Origin: Parapedobacter soli
GTDB lineage: Bacteria > Bacteroidota > Bacteroidia > Sphingobacteriales > Sphingobacteriaceae
Reading direction: 5' to 3'
Length of the DNA: 32,660 nucleotides
Assembly: GCF_025460835.1 (NCBI RefSeq)
Contig: NZ_JAMXAY010000048.1
Location: 1 to 32,660 of the forward strand
Shown here: positions 1 to 7,958 of the stretch, one piece after another
How positions within the stretch are numbered: the stretch's first letter is position 1
How the letters are laid out: each line of letters opens with the position of its first letter
Made by a program: the position numbers and the translations under genes
The notes under the pieces: generated by a model
What the model saw: only the letters and a program-made list of their open reading frames with translations
Told to the model about the DNA's origin: nothing
Databases searched by the model: none

Positions 1-1124
1 CGGTAAGCTTCACCAATAACAGCCGCACTGCCGCGGGCAGCCAGGCGGTGATAGCTACCATCAGCGGTGATAACTATGAGTCGCTGGAGCTGACGGCGAC
101 GCTCGCCGTGACTCCGGCTGGGATTGCGGGCGTGACGCTGGCCGATGGCAGCTTTGCCTACGATGGAACGGCTAAGTCGTTGGCTGTTAGCGGTACACTG
201 CCTGCCGGTACGTCGGTGGATTACACGAATAACAGCCGCACGGCTGCAGGCAGCCAGGCGGTGACGGCCACCATCGGCGGTGATAACTATGAATCACTGG
301 CGATAACGGCGACACTGACCGTGACGCCGGTGGCTCGGAGCATTCAATTTCCGTCGATTCCGGCCAAAACATTCGGTGACAGCGATTTTCCTGCCGGGGC
401 GGTGGCGAATACCGGAGAAATGATCGTGTACGCCAGTAGCAATGAGCAGGTAGCGGTCGTCCAAAACGGCATCGTCCAGATCGTCGGCATCGGTACTGCT
501 ACGATAACGGCGACGGTAGCTCCGAATGCTAACTACAGTAACACACCGGTAGTAACGCAGCAGGTTACGGTAGCTAAAGGACAGCAAACGATATCTTTAC
601 GGGATATTGGTGAGGTGAGTCGCGAAGTAGGAAGCATCGATCTGGGGGCGAGTAGTTCCAGCGGATTGCCCGTGACATTGACGTTGGATGACGAGCAGGT
701 GGCGTCGCTGGACGGTACATCACTCCGCATCCTGCGGTTAGGTACCGTGCGCATTACCGCCACGCAGGCGGGCAGCGCAAACTACGACGCCGCAATACCA
801 GTGACCATTACCGTGCGCGTGGTCGATCCGGCGGCTAAGTTTCCCGTTAGGATTCATCAGGCGGTATCGCCCAACGGCGACGGAATCAACGAATTCCTGA
901 TGATAGAGGGTATACGGGATTATCCGGAAAACCGCGTGACCATCTTCAATAAGAACGGCACCATCGTTTACGAAGTCAATGGATATGATAACGGTACCCG
1001 ATCATTTACTGGCAAAGGTTCCGGATCTACCAACCTCCCGGCAGGAACGTACTTCTATATCGTAGAAATCAAAGAAGGTGTTAATTGGACATATCACAAA
1101 GGGTATTTCGTTTTGCGGTATTGA
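1..1124 (+). CDS. C-terminal part of a giant T9SS-secreted repeat adhesin (MBG/Ig-like, CHU_C sorting domain)
   Basis: The reading frame is open from base 3, so the gene starts outside the window. The visible 373 codons begin with two copies of an MBG-type (mucin-binding-like, beta-sandwich) repeat of 71 residues; the DNA period is 213 bp, with the string AATAACAGCCGCAC at 15 and 228. Two further Ig-like/Big_2-like segments follow (about 310-830). The last ~85 residues are a gliding-motility-associated, type-B T9SS sorting domain: SPNGDGIN, then IFNKNG, then LPAGTYFYIVEI, ending in GYFVLRY. This family is carried across the outer membrane by T9SS and kept on or released from the surface, typically as an adhesin of the SprB kind. 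A PorP/SprF gene starts 27 nt after the stop, the usual partner arrangement. Domain class is well supported; the ligand is unknown. Confidence 0.9.
   Translation, partial: VSFTNNSRTAAGSQAVIATISGDNYESLELTATLAVTPAGIAGVTLADGSFAYDGTAKSLAVSGTLPAGTSVDYTNNSRTAAGSQAVTATIGGDNYESLAITATLTVTPVARSIQFPSIPAKTFGDSDFPAGAVANTGEMIVYASSNEQVAVVQNGIVQIVGIGTATITATVAPNANYSNTPVVTQQVTVAKGQQTISLRDIGEVSREVGSIDLGASSSSGLPVTLTLDDEQVASLDGTSLRILRLGTVRITATQAGSANYDAAIPVTITVRVVDPAAKFPVRIHQAVSPNGDGINEFLMIEGIRDYPENRVTIFNKNGTIVYEVNGYDNGTRSFTGKGSGSTNLPAGTYFYIVEIKEGVNWTYHKGYFVLRY
15..440 (+). repeat. In-frame 213-bp tandem repeats (71-aa MBG-type units)
   Basis: The same coding segment recurs with a 213-bp period: AATAACAGCCGCAC occurs at 15 and 228, and each is followed by a GGTGATAACTATGA block. 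The two visible units are near-identical in protein and similar in DNA. A degenerate unit follows. More copies probably lie upstream of the window. The right boundary is approximate. Confidence 0.7.
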
Positions 1125-1151
1125 TCTACATGAATTCGATAAAATAAAAGT

Positions 1152-2051
1152 ATGGACATGAAAAAGCTAATCACCATTGCTGCACTGCTCGCGGCAACAA
1201 CGATAACAACACGTGCGCAACAGGCGCTCACCTATACGCAATATGCCGAACACCGGTCAGCGTTAAATCCCGCAGCGAGCCTACTGCAGGAGCAGGGCGA
1301 ATTTTCATTCATAGGAAGACGGCAGTGGGTAGGTTTGGAGGGGGCGCCTACGGCGTATTGGGGTAGTGGCCATATCGGCTTGCCGCAGTTCGGGGCAACC
1401 GTTGGCCTGAACATCAAACACGAAAGTATGGCCGTGGAAGATCATCTGGAAGCCAGCGTGTTCTTCGCGAAGGCCGTACGCATCTCCGAAAAGGAATATA
1501 TAGGCTTGTCTTTGAATGCAGGGTTAAGCCACGTGAATGGAAACTTTTCGGCACTCGATCCGCAAGATCCAACCTTTCGCGATGACGTGCGCGAGACCGA
1601 TGTGATGACGGGCTTTGGGGTGATGCTGTATTCCCCAGAGCGCTATTATGTGGGGTTATCGTTACCTCGTCTTATGCTAAGTACACTTGGTTTAGGCGGG
1701 ATGAAACAGTATGATTTTCGTAATCAATATCACCTAATAGCAGGTGCCCTGGTTCCAATGGGAGCGGATTTCCACCTGAAGCCTTCGTTGCTGGTGACGT
1801 ACGCCCAAAGTCTGCGGCCCCAAGCTGATATTGGTGCCATGGTGTTTGTAAAGCGGGTGTTCGGCGTTGGTCTGAATGTACGTAGTTATGGTGAGGTGGC
1901 CGGTATGGTGCAATTGAATTTCGGCGGATTGGGCATCGGGTACAGCTATCAGTTCAATGCGCGGAATGAACCATTGAATAGACGTATCAATAACACGACC
2001 CACGAAGTGGGATTGCGTTACCGTTTCGGCAAATCCTTCGGATTGCTGTAA
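1152..2051 (+). CDS. PorP/SprF family type IX secretion system membrane protein
   Basis: This 299-residue protein has an N-terminal signal peptide (MDMKKLITIAALLAATTITT, then RAQQ) followed by the PorP/SprF signature: YTQYAEHRSALNPAA and then RRQWVGLEGAPTAYW. The rest is rich in alternating beta-strand segments and ends with an aromatic/Gly C-terminus, fitting a 14-strand-type outer-membrane beta-barrel. In the family, SprF is needed to put its neighbouring giant adhesin SprB on the surface, and paralogues are each paired with their own CHU_C-type substrate. Here the gene directly follows the end of such an adhesin, so I infer that it serves that protein. Translation could also start two codons later at 1158 (MKKL); this does not affect the mature protein. 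Confidence 0.9.
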   Translation: MDMKKLITIAALLAATTITTRAQQALTYTQYAEHRSALNPAASLLQEQGEFSFIGRRQWVGLEGAPTAYWGSGHIGLPQFGATVGLNIKHESMAVEDHLEASVFFAKAVRISEKEYIGLSLNAGLSHVNGNFSALDPQDPTFRDDVRETDVMTGFGVMLYSPERYYVGLSLPRLMLSTLGLGGMKQYDFRNQYHLIAGALVPMGADFHLKPSLLVTYAQSLRPQADIGAMVFVKRVFGVGLNVRSYGEVAGMVQLNFGGLGIGYSYQFNARNEPLNRRINNTTHEVGLRYRFGKSFGLL

Positions 2052-2074
2052 ATCATGAAATATTACTATTTTTA
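2042..2074 (+). promoter_or_regulatory. Possible promoter of the histidine kinase gene
   Basis: ATTG (2042-2045), a 21-nt spacer and TATTTTTA (2067-2074) resemble the Bacteroidota TTTG / TAnnTTTG promoter with one mismatch in each box. It lies about 30 nt before the proposed ATG. The -33 box overlaps the end of the preceding gene. Weak evidence. Confidence 0.3.
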
Positions 2075-2102
2075 GACGCATCAAATACCATTGCCGTCGA
2101 TT

Positions 2103-3899
2103 ATGACCCGATTGATAGTATTACGTATTTCATTGCTGGTATGTATTTCCTTCTTGCTGTCAGCGACGGAGGTGATGAGTCTCCAACGTGATGTTGGCAA
2201 TGATGGAATTTCGGATACCATACAATGGTTTCTTGACTTGGCCTGGGAACATACCGAGCTGAATAGCGACAGTGCGTTGTATTATGCCAACGAGGCGCTC
2301 GTGCTCGCCAAAAGCTACAACGATCCATTAGGCGAAGCGAAATCCCTTGAAGCCAAAGGGCTTTACTATGAGATTGTGCAAGGGTCTATCGATATGGCCA
2401 CCCGCACGTACCTTGCTGCCGTCAAACTGTGCGAGAAGTATAAGCTTCCGTACATGGCGGAATTGTTTCATACGCTGGGGGTGTTGTTTCATACCAACGA
2501 CAATTATGAAAAAGCAGCTCACTATTATGGTATTGCCTATAAGCTGGCTTTGGCTAATAGTATGATGCTCTTGCAGAAAAAATGCCTGATTAATTTAGGA
2601 GCTGTCAATTCATCACTCGGGGATTTCGGCCAAGCGGAGAATTTTCTCACCCGCAGTTTGACCCTGGGTGTTGGGAGGGAGCTCGATTATGATAGCTATG
2701 CCAATCTGGGAAACCTTCACATCCGTAACAAACGATACCAGGAAGCGGTCCCACTTCTGGAGAAAGCTACGGAGCGCCATCCGGACAATAGCGAGTCTGA
2801 GGTGAATCTTCGGTTCCTGATCGATGCAAAGACGGCACTGGAGGATACGACTGGAATGGCAGCTATCGTGGAAAGAGCCACTCGATCGTTGGAAACAAGC
2901 AACCCGATTCGGGAAAAAAGCCTCATGGCCATGACGATCTCGAACTATTATCGGGTCATAGGTGATTATGAACGCGCCCTGGGATTCCGTGATCGATACC
3001 TTGCACTATACGAGGAAATTAAGGAGAATCAACGGGACGAGATTGTATACGAATTGGAGGCCAGATATCAAAACGAGAAGAACAAAGTGTTGATTGAAAG
3101 GAAGGAACGTCAGAAAAGGCAGATTTTAGCGGTCGCCATGATTATCGCCCTGAGTTTAGTCACCTTAGCTGTGTTTTACCGGAAGCGGCTGGTTTACCAG
3201 CAGACCATTGCCGCTCAACAGGAGGAATTGAGACAACAACAAATCATCGAGTTGAAGCATAAAAATCGCTTACTGGCGATGACCAGTATGATTGAAGGGC
3301 AGGAGGCTGAACGTATGCGTATAGCAAAGGACCTGCATGATGGGTTGGGTGGGTTGCTCAGTTCGGTAAAGTCTTTGTTTTCAACGTTTCAAGCCACCAT
3401 CGTAAGTCCCGAAGATCTACCTCGCTATGATAAAACGAACCAATTAATCGACGAAGCCTGTAACGAGGTTCGAAGGATATCGCATAATATGATGCCCCAT
3501 GCGCTCAGCCTTTCCGGTCTGGAAGGTGCGCTTGTCGACCTCGGTGAAGGGTTAAGGCAGACTGGGATTGCCGTTACCTTGGAAATCAGCGCCATTCCCA
3601 AACCATTGGCGGAGACACGGTCTGTGATGATTTATCGGATCGTGCAGGAATTGCTAGCTAATATCCGGAAACATGCCGATGCGAAACACGTGCTGCTTCA
3701 GTTGATTGCCTATCCGGAATCCATTATTCTGACGATAGAAGATGATGGAAAAGGGTTTGATGTCGGCAAAGCCAACCAAGCTTCCGGACTTGGCTTAAAG
3801 AGTTTACAGAGCCGTGTGGATTTCTTGAAAGGCAGTCTCCACATTGACTCACGAATAGGTAGCGGCACAACCGTGACCATTGAAATACCGATAATATGA
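2103..3899 (+). CDS. TPR-containing sensor histidine kinase (HisKA_3 / HATPase_c)
   Basis: I start at the ATG at 2103, since the longer reading begins with TTG. The 598-residue protein has a signal peptide (about 1-25), a periplasmic region of tetratricopeptide-like helical pairs (about 35-300), a charged coiled-coil stretch, one transmembrane helix (about 341-360), a second coiled coil, and a NarX/DegS-type kinase module. The phospho-acceptor is H412 in KDLHDGLGG (HisKA_3), the N-box has N520 in QELLANIRKHA, and the G-box includes DDGKGFD at about 547 and GLGLKS. It autophosphorylates and passes the phosphate to a receiver domain. Its stop overlaps the start of the response regulator gene (ATGA), so the two form a two-component pair. 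The stimulus is unknown; the position after an adhesin/SprF pair suggests a surface-related role. Confidence 0.93.
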   Translation: MTRLIVLRISLLVCISFLLSATEVMSLQRDVGNDGISDTIQWFLDLAWEHTELNSDSALYYANEALVLAKSYNDPLGEAKSLEAKGLYYEIVQGSIDMATRTYLAAVKLCEKYKLPYMAELFHTLGVLFHTNDNYEKAAHYYGIAYKLALANSMMLLQKKCLINLGAVNSSLGDFGQAENFLTRSLTLGVGRELDYDSYANLGNLHIRNKRYQEAVPLLEKATERHPDNSESEVNLRFLIDAKTALEDTTGMAAIVERATRSLETSNPIREKSLMAMTISNYYRVIGDYERALGFRDRYLALYEEIKENQRDEIVYELEARYQNEKNKVLIERKERQKRQILAVAMIIALSLVTLAVFYRKRLVYQQTIAAQQEELRQQQIIELKHKNRLLAMTSMIEGQEAERMRIAKDLHDGLGGLLSSVKSLFSTFQATIVSPEDLPRYDKTNQLIDEACNEVRRISHNMMPHALSLSGLEGALVDLGEGLRQTGIAVTLEISAIPKPLAETRSVMIYRIVQELLANIRKHADAKHVLLQLIAYPESIILTIEDDGKGFDVGKANQASGLGLKSLQSRVDFLKGSLHIDSRIGSGTTVTIEIPII

Positions 3900-4537
3900 C
3901 GAATGTATTCATCATAGATGATCATCAGATGGTCATTGACGGATTCAAGCACATGCTTGATGCGGCAGAAGATATTTCCCTAATTGGTTGGGCAAGCTTG
4001 GGTGAAGAGGGAATCAGTCAAATTAAAAAATGCACACCCGACATCATATTGTTGGATATAAATCTCCCCGATATTAGTGGTATTGAGGTCTGTAAGCGGT
4101 TGATGAATGAGTATCCACAGGGGAAGATCATTGCCATATCAATGCATCAGGAGAGCAGTTTGATCAAGTTGATGCTACAGCACGGTGCCAGGGGATACGT
4201 ATTGAAAAATGCTGGACAGGATGAATTGCTGAAGTCGATCCATGCGGTAGCTGGGGGAAAGATTTATTTGGAAAATACGGTCAATGAAATTGTTGTGAAC
4301 AGTATCGGTTCACCCCGAAAGGAAGCTAAGTTAAACCCTTTTCCGACGCTTTCGCGGCGGGAGAAAGAAGTATTGGATTTAATATTGAAAGAATACACCA
4401 CCCAAGAGATCGCCGAGAGTCTTTTTATCGGATTCGGGACAGTGGAAACTCACCGAAGGAATATGATGGCCAAAATAGGCGCCCGCAATACTGCCGGATT
4501 AGTACGTATCGCATTGGAATATGGCCTGGCCAAATAG
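3896..4537 (+). CDS. NarL/FixJ-type response regulator (receiver + LuxR HTH)
   Basis: This 213-residue protein has a complete receiver domain: acidic pair D8/D9, phospho-acceptor D54 in LLDINLP, S82 and K104 in VLKNAG. The C-terminal LuxR/GerE helix-turn-helix starts around residue 145 (LSRREKEVLDLI) and includes the recognition region TVETHRRNMMAKIG. It should be phosphorylated by the upstream kinase, to which it is translationally coupled by a 4-nt ATGA overlap. It acts in the cytoplasm as a DNA-binding regulator; targets are not visible. Its stop is 2 nt from the stop of the convergent PPK2 gene, with no clear terminator hairpin between them. Confidence 0.94.
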   Translation: MTNVFIIDDHQMVIDGFKHMLDAAEDISLIGWASLGEEGISQIKKCTPDIILLDINLPDISGIEVCKRLMNEYPQGKIIAISMHQESSLIKLMLQHGARGYVLKNAGQDELLKSIHAVAGGKIYLENTVNEIVVNSIGSPRKEAKLNPFPTLSRREKEVLDLILKEYTTQEIAESLFIGFGTVETHRRNMMAKIGARNTAGLVRIALEYGLAK

Positions 4538-4539
4538 CT

Positions 4540-5427
4540 TTATTTTTCCGACTCGAGTTGTTGCTTATATGAAGTAAGCTTGGCGCGTTGTTCTTCGGGG
4601 AGCTTCGGAAATTCCGGCTCCATATCTGCCAAGGTTTCTGTGATGATCTTTCCGACTGCATACCGGGCAAACCATTTTCGGTCGGCCGGAATGACGTACC
4701 AAGGCGAGGCCTCCGTAGCTGTGGCGGCAATAGCCTCTTCGTAGGCACGCATGTACGCATCCCAATAGCCCCGCTCTTCGATGTCCGATGCGGGAAACTT
4801 CCAGTTCTTGTATTTGTCTTCCATTCGGTCGAGGAAGCGCTCCTTCTGTTCATCTTTTGAAACGTGCAGGAAAAATTTGATGATTTTGGTGCCGTTACGG
4901 TGCAAATGGGCTTCGAACTGCCGGATGCTTTCATAGCGGTTGTTCCAGAAATTAACGTCAAAATCGGCCTCATCCCGATATCCCGGGATACGCTCCGATA
5001 AGTTGAATGTGGGGTGCACCTTACAAATGAGTACGTACTCGTAATGAGAACGGTTGTGTATGCCGATACGGCCTCGCTCGGGCAATGCCTTGTAATGCCG
5101 CCATAGAAAATCGTGCTCATAATCGTTGCTGGTAGGCTGCTTGAAGCTGAATACTTGGCAACCTTGCGGGTTTACACCGCTCATTACGTGTTCTATGGCA
5201 CCGTCTTTTCCCGCTGCATCCATGGCCTGGAAGATAATCAGCAAGCTCTGTGAATCTTCAGCATACAATCGCTCCTGGTATTCTTTCAGTTGATCCTGGA
5301 AATCGGCCAAATCAGCTTTTGCTTCCTTCTTTTTAAGAAGTCCGGCATCGGATGTCCGGAAATTAGCCAGCTTGAACGACTCGCCCGAGGTGACCCCGTA
5401 TTTATCGGAGATTTTAGACATAATCAT
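4540..5427 (-). CDS. ppk2: PPK2-family polyphosphate:nucleotide phosphotransferase
   Basis: The protein is 295 residues from the ATG at 5427; an ATG at 5421 is equally possible, and the longer reading starts with TTG. It carries a PPK2 P-loop kinase fold: Walker A QAMDAAGKDG (about 67-76), followed by the class III-like HVMSGVNPQGC, the lid-type motif NRSHYEYVL, and HVSKDEQKERFLDRM. The C-terminal part has the usual SPWYVIPADRKWFARYAV stretch. PPK2 enzymes move phosphate between polyphosphate and nucleoside mono- or diphosphates in the cytoplasm; sequence similarity suggests the class III type (AMP/ADP to ATP), but that is an inference. It is a single-gene unit, convergent with the response regulator and divergent from the penicillin-binding protein gene. 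Confidence 0.92.
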   Translation of the reverse strand: MIMSKISDKYGVTSGESFKLANFRTSDAGLLKKKEAKADLADFQDQLKEYQERLYAEDSQSLLIIFQAMDAAGKDGAIEHVMSGVNPQGCQVFSFKQPTSNDYEHDFLWRHYKALPERGRIGIHNRSHYEYVLICKVHPTFNLSERIPGYRDEADFDVNFWNNRYESIRQFEAHLHRNGTKIIKFFLHVSKDEQKERFLDRMEDKYKNWKFPASDIEERGYWDAYMRAYEEAIAATATEASPWYVIPADRKWFARYAVGKIITETLADMEPEFPKLPEEQRAKLTSYKQQLESEK

Positions 5428-5477
5428 AACGAATTGACGTGGTTGCAATATAAGGTTTTATTGATGAATCGCAAGGG

Positions 5478-5485
5478 CAAATGTA
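5478..5485 (-). promoter_or_regulatory. Candidate -7 box for the PPK2 gene
   Basis: On the minus strand this reads TACATTTG, a perfect match to the Bacteroidota TAnnTTTG element, 50 nt upstream of the PPK2 ATG. No good TTTG -33 element is seen at the usual 17-23 nt distance, so the call rests on one box. Confidence 0.35.
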
Positions 5486-5541
5486 GCGGAATACCATATA
5501 TCCCCGTCAGTATTATCAAAACAAATCGTCATCTTTACCCC

Positions 5542-7884
5542 ATGTTTAAGGAGATACGAAACCGCTACATACGCATAATCATTATCGGCACCTACACGAT
5601 TATTCTGTTGGTGTGTATGGTAGAGATGAATTTCCTTTGGTTGTTCGGTTATTCGCCCACTGTAAAAGATATCCGTAAACCTATTCAGAATGTGGCATCG
5701 GAGGTATACACGGCCGATAGCGTGCTAATTGGTCGTTATTTTAAGGAAGACCGTTCTCCAGTACCTTTCGACAGCATTTCCTCCAATGTGGTTAATGCAT
5801 TGGTGGCAACCGAAGATATTCGGTTCTTCCGGCACCACGGCGTGGATTTCCTCGCTGTTTTTTCGAGTGCCGCGTCGGCCATACAAGGCGATCCACGGGG
5901 CGGCAGTACCATTACCCAGCAGCTGGCCAAAAACATGTACCGTACCCGGTATAACCAGTCGAATGGATTGTTGGGAAAAATACCGGGTGTAGGTATGGTC
6001 GTGTTCAAACTCAAAGAGTGGCTTACCGCATTCAAGTTGGAAAATAACTATGGCAAAAAAGATATCTTGGCAATGTACCTCAATACGGTTTCTTTCAGCA
6101 ACAATGCGTACGGTATCAAAACCGTGGCGAGGCGTTATTTCAACAAGGAAGCATCCGAATTAGCTGCTCCCGAGGCCGCCGTGTTGATCGGTATGCTAAA
6201 AGGAACCACCCGTTATAACCCGGTGCGTAACCCCGAGCGTTCCCTTGAGCGGCGGAATGTGGTACTGGGGCAGATGTATAAAGCGGGTATGTTGAGCGAT
6301 ACGGCCTACGAAACTGCGAAGGCAGCCCCCTTGGGATTGCGCCTCGGGGAGACCGAAGAGTTGGGTAGTGGCGACTCATACTTGCGCACCGCAGTGGAAC
6401 GTTGGTTGGACGATTGGGCTGAGACAAACGGTTATGATATTTATGTGGATGGATTGAAGATTTATACCACGATAGACTCGCGGGTACAGCGCCACGCTGA
6501 AGAAGTGGTAGCCGACCAAATGGCGGTATTGCAGCAGCGCCTGGAAAATGCATGGCGTGGTGAGATCCCCTGGCGAGATGCGGATGGGGTGGTAATTGAC
6601 GGCTTTTTAGAAGGCCTTGCTGAGCGGACAGCGTACTATGCGCAGTTGGACGAAAAATACCAGGGCAACAAAGACAGTATTTTCTATAACCTCAATCTGC
6701 CCAAAACAATGGAAGTATTTACCTGGGATGGCCCTAAGGAGGTGCAGTATTCAACAATGGATTCACTGGCACATTATGCTATGATGCTGAATGCCGGTTT
6801 GATGACCATGGACCCCTACAATGGCGAAATCAAAGCGTGGGTGGGTGGTATCAACCATCAATATTATAAATACGACCATGTGTTTCAATCAAAAAGGCAG
6901 GCGGGCTCCACGTTCAAACCATTCGCATACCTGGCTGCGCTGGAAGCCGGTATGTCGCCCTGCGATAAGTATACCGATAAGTTCGTTCGTATTAATTATG
7001 TGGAAGACGGAGAGGAAAAAGCCTGGGAGCCGAAGAATGCCGACTGGGTATTCAGTGGCCGAGAGATGTCGCTGCGATGGGCTATGGGGCGATCGGTCAA
7101 TTCCATTACGGCGCAGATCACCGAAGAAGTGGGGTGGGATAAGGTAGTCGATGCAGCCTATCGATGTGGTATCGAAAGTCCGTTAACCTCGGTACCTTCG
7201 GTAAGCTTAGGATCAAACGACGTTAGCGTGTTTGAAATGGTCAATGCTTATGCGACGTTTATGAACAAAGGGGAGCGGGTAACACCTATTTTGGTTTCGA
7301 AGATTGTAGATTACGATGGAAATACCATCGCCACATTCAAAATTACCGCAAAGCGGGTGATCAGTGAAGAGGTAGCCTGGCTGATGGGGTATATGCTACG
7401 GGGTACCATGGAAGAGCCCGAAGGCACCTCGCAGGCCTTGTGGGAATGGGACCTTTGGCGGAACGGCAACCAGATCGGAGGGAAAACCGGAACATCGTCA
7501 GGCTATGTGGATGGCTGGTATATGGGTGTAACCAAGGATCTTGTAACGGGTGTTTGGATTGGGTGCGACGAGCGGAGCATCCATTTCCGCGATTCACAAA
7601 CAGGCGAAGGCTCCCGTACTGCGTTGCCGGTATTCGGCAAATTTATGGAACGGCTTTACCACGATGATTCGCTCGGTTATGATTACGGTCCCTTTCCCGA
7701 GCCAGGGGTAGCGATCAATCGCAAGTACCATTGTCCGAGCCCCCGTATTGTGCGGCCCGACAGTACCGTCACGGATAGTATTGCGCCGTTGAGGCTGCCA
7801 GATATCATGCTGGAGATTCCATCGGATATAGAAGAGCTGGAACAGCAGATTGAAATCGAAGTGCCGGACCCATCAAAAAAATAA
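5542..7884 (+). CDS. Class A penicillin-binding protein (PBP1A-type, GT51 + transpeptidase)
   Basis: I start at the ATG at 5542 (MFKEIRNRYIRI), because the longer open frame overlaps the PPK2 gene on the other strand and has no protein-like sequence. The 780-residue protein has a short cytoplasmic tail, a membrane anchor (about 10-35), a GT51 glycosyltransferase domain with catalytic E91 in ATEDIRFFRHHGVD and GGSTITQQLAKN, and a penicillin-binding transpeptidase domain. The latter has S456 (GSTFKP), S518-x-N520 (GRSVNS) and K648-T-G. It polymerises and cross-links peptidoglycan on the periplasmic face of the inner membrane. All catalytic motifs are intact and the length is normal for the family. 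It appears to be transcribed alone. Confidence 0.95.
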   Translation: MFKEIRNRYIRIIIIGTYTIILLVCMVEMNFLWLFGYSPTVKDIRKPIQNVASEVYTADSVLIGRYFKEDRSPVPFDSISSNVVNALVATEDIRFFRHHGVDFLAVFSSAASAIQGDPRGGSTITQQLAKNMYRTRYNQSNGLLGKIPGVGMVVFKLKEWLTAFKLENNYGKKDILAMYLNTVSFSNNAYGIKTVARRYFNKEASELAAPEAAVLIGMLKGTTRYNPVRNPERSLERRNVVLGQMYKAGMLSDTAYETAKAAPLGLRLGETEELGSGDSYLRTAVERWLDDWAETNGYDIYVDGLKIYTTIDSRVQRHAEEVVADQMAVLQQRLENAWRGEIPWRDADGVVIDGFLEGLAERTAYYAQLDEKYQGNKDSIFYNLNLPKTMEVFTWDGPKEVQYSTMDSLAHYAMMLNAGLMTMDPYNGEIKAWVGGINHQYYKYDHVFQSKRQAGSTFKPFAYLAALEAGMSPCDKYTDKFVRINYVEDGEEKAWEPKNADWVFSGREMSLRWAMGRSVNSITAQITEEVGWDKVVDAAYRCGIESPLTSVPSVSLGSNDVSVFEMVNAYATFMNKGERVTPILVSKIVDYDGNTIATFKITAKRVISEEVAWLMGYMLRGTMEEPEGTSQALWEWDLWRNGNQIGGKTGTSSGYVDGWYMGVTKDLVTGVWIGCDERSIHFRDSQTGEGSRTALPVFGKFMERLYHDDSLGYDYGPFPEPGVAINRKYHCPSPRIVRPDSTVTDSIAPLRLPDIMLEIPSDIEELEQQIEIEVPDPSKK

Positions 7885-7958
7885 TATGTTGCCGATAATT
7901 AAACTTTTTCACCGATATTCGTTCTAATTACTCATTGTATCAAATACCCATTTTTCCC

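Noticed and set aside
4425-5120. 231-codon minus-strand ORF
   Set aside because: It is another frame of the PPK2 gene, whose own frame has the Walker A and PPK2 motifs.
5290-5541. N-terminal extension of the penicillin-binding protein frame
   Set aside because: It overlaps the PPK2 coding region on the other strand and adds no signal or family sequence; the ATG at 5542 directly precedes the cytoplasmic tail and membrane anchor.
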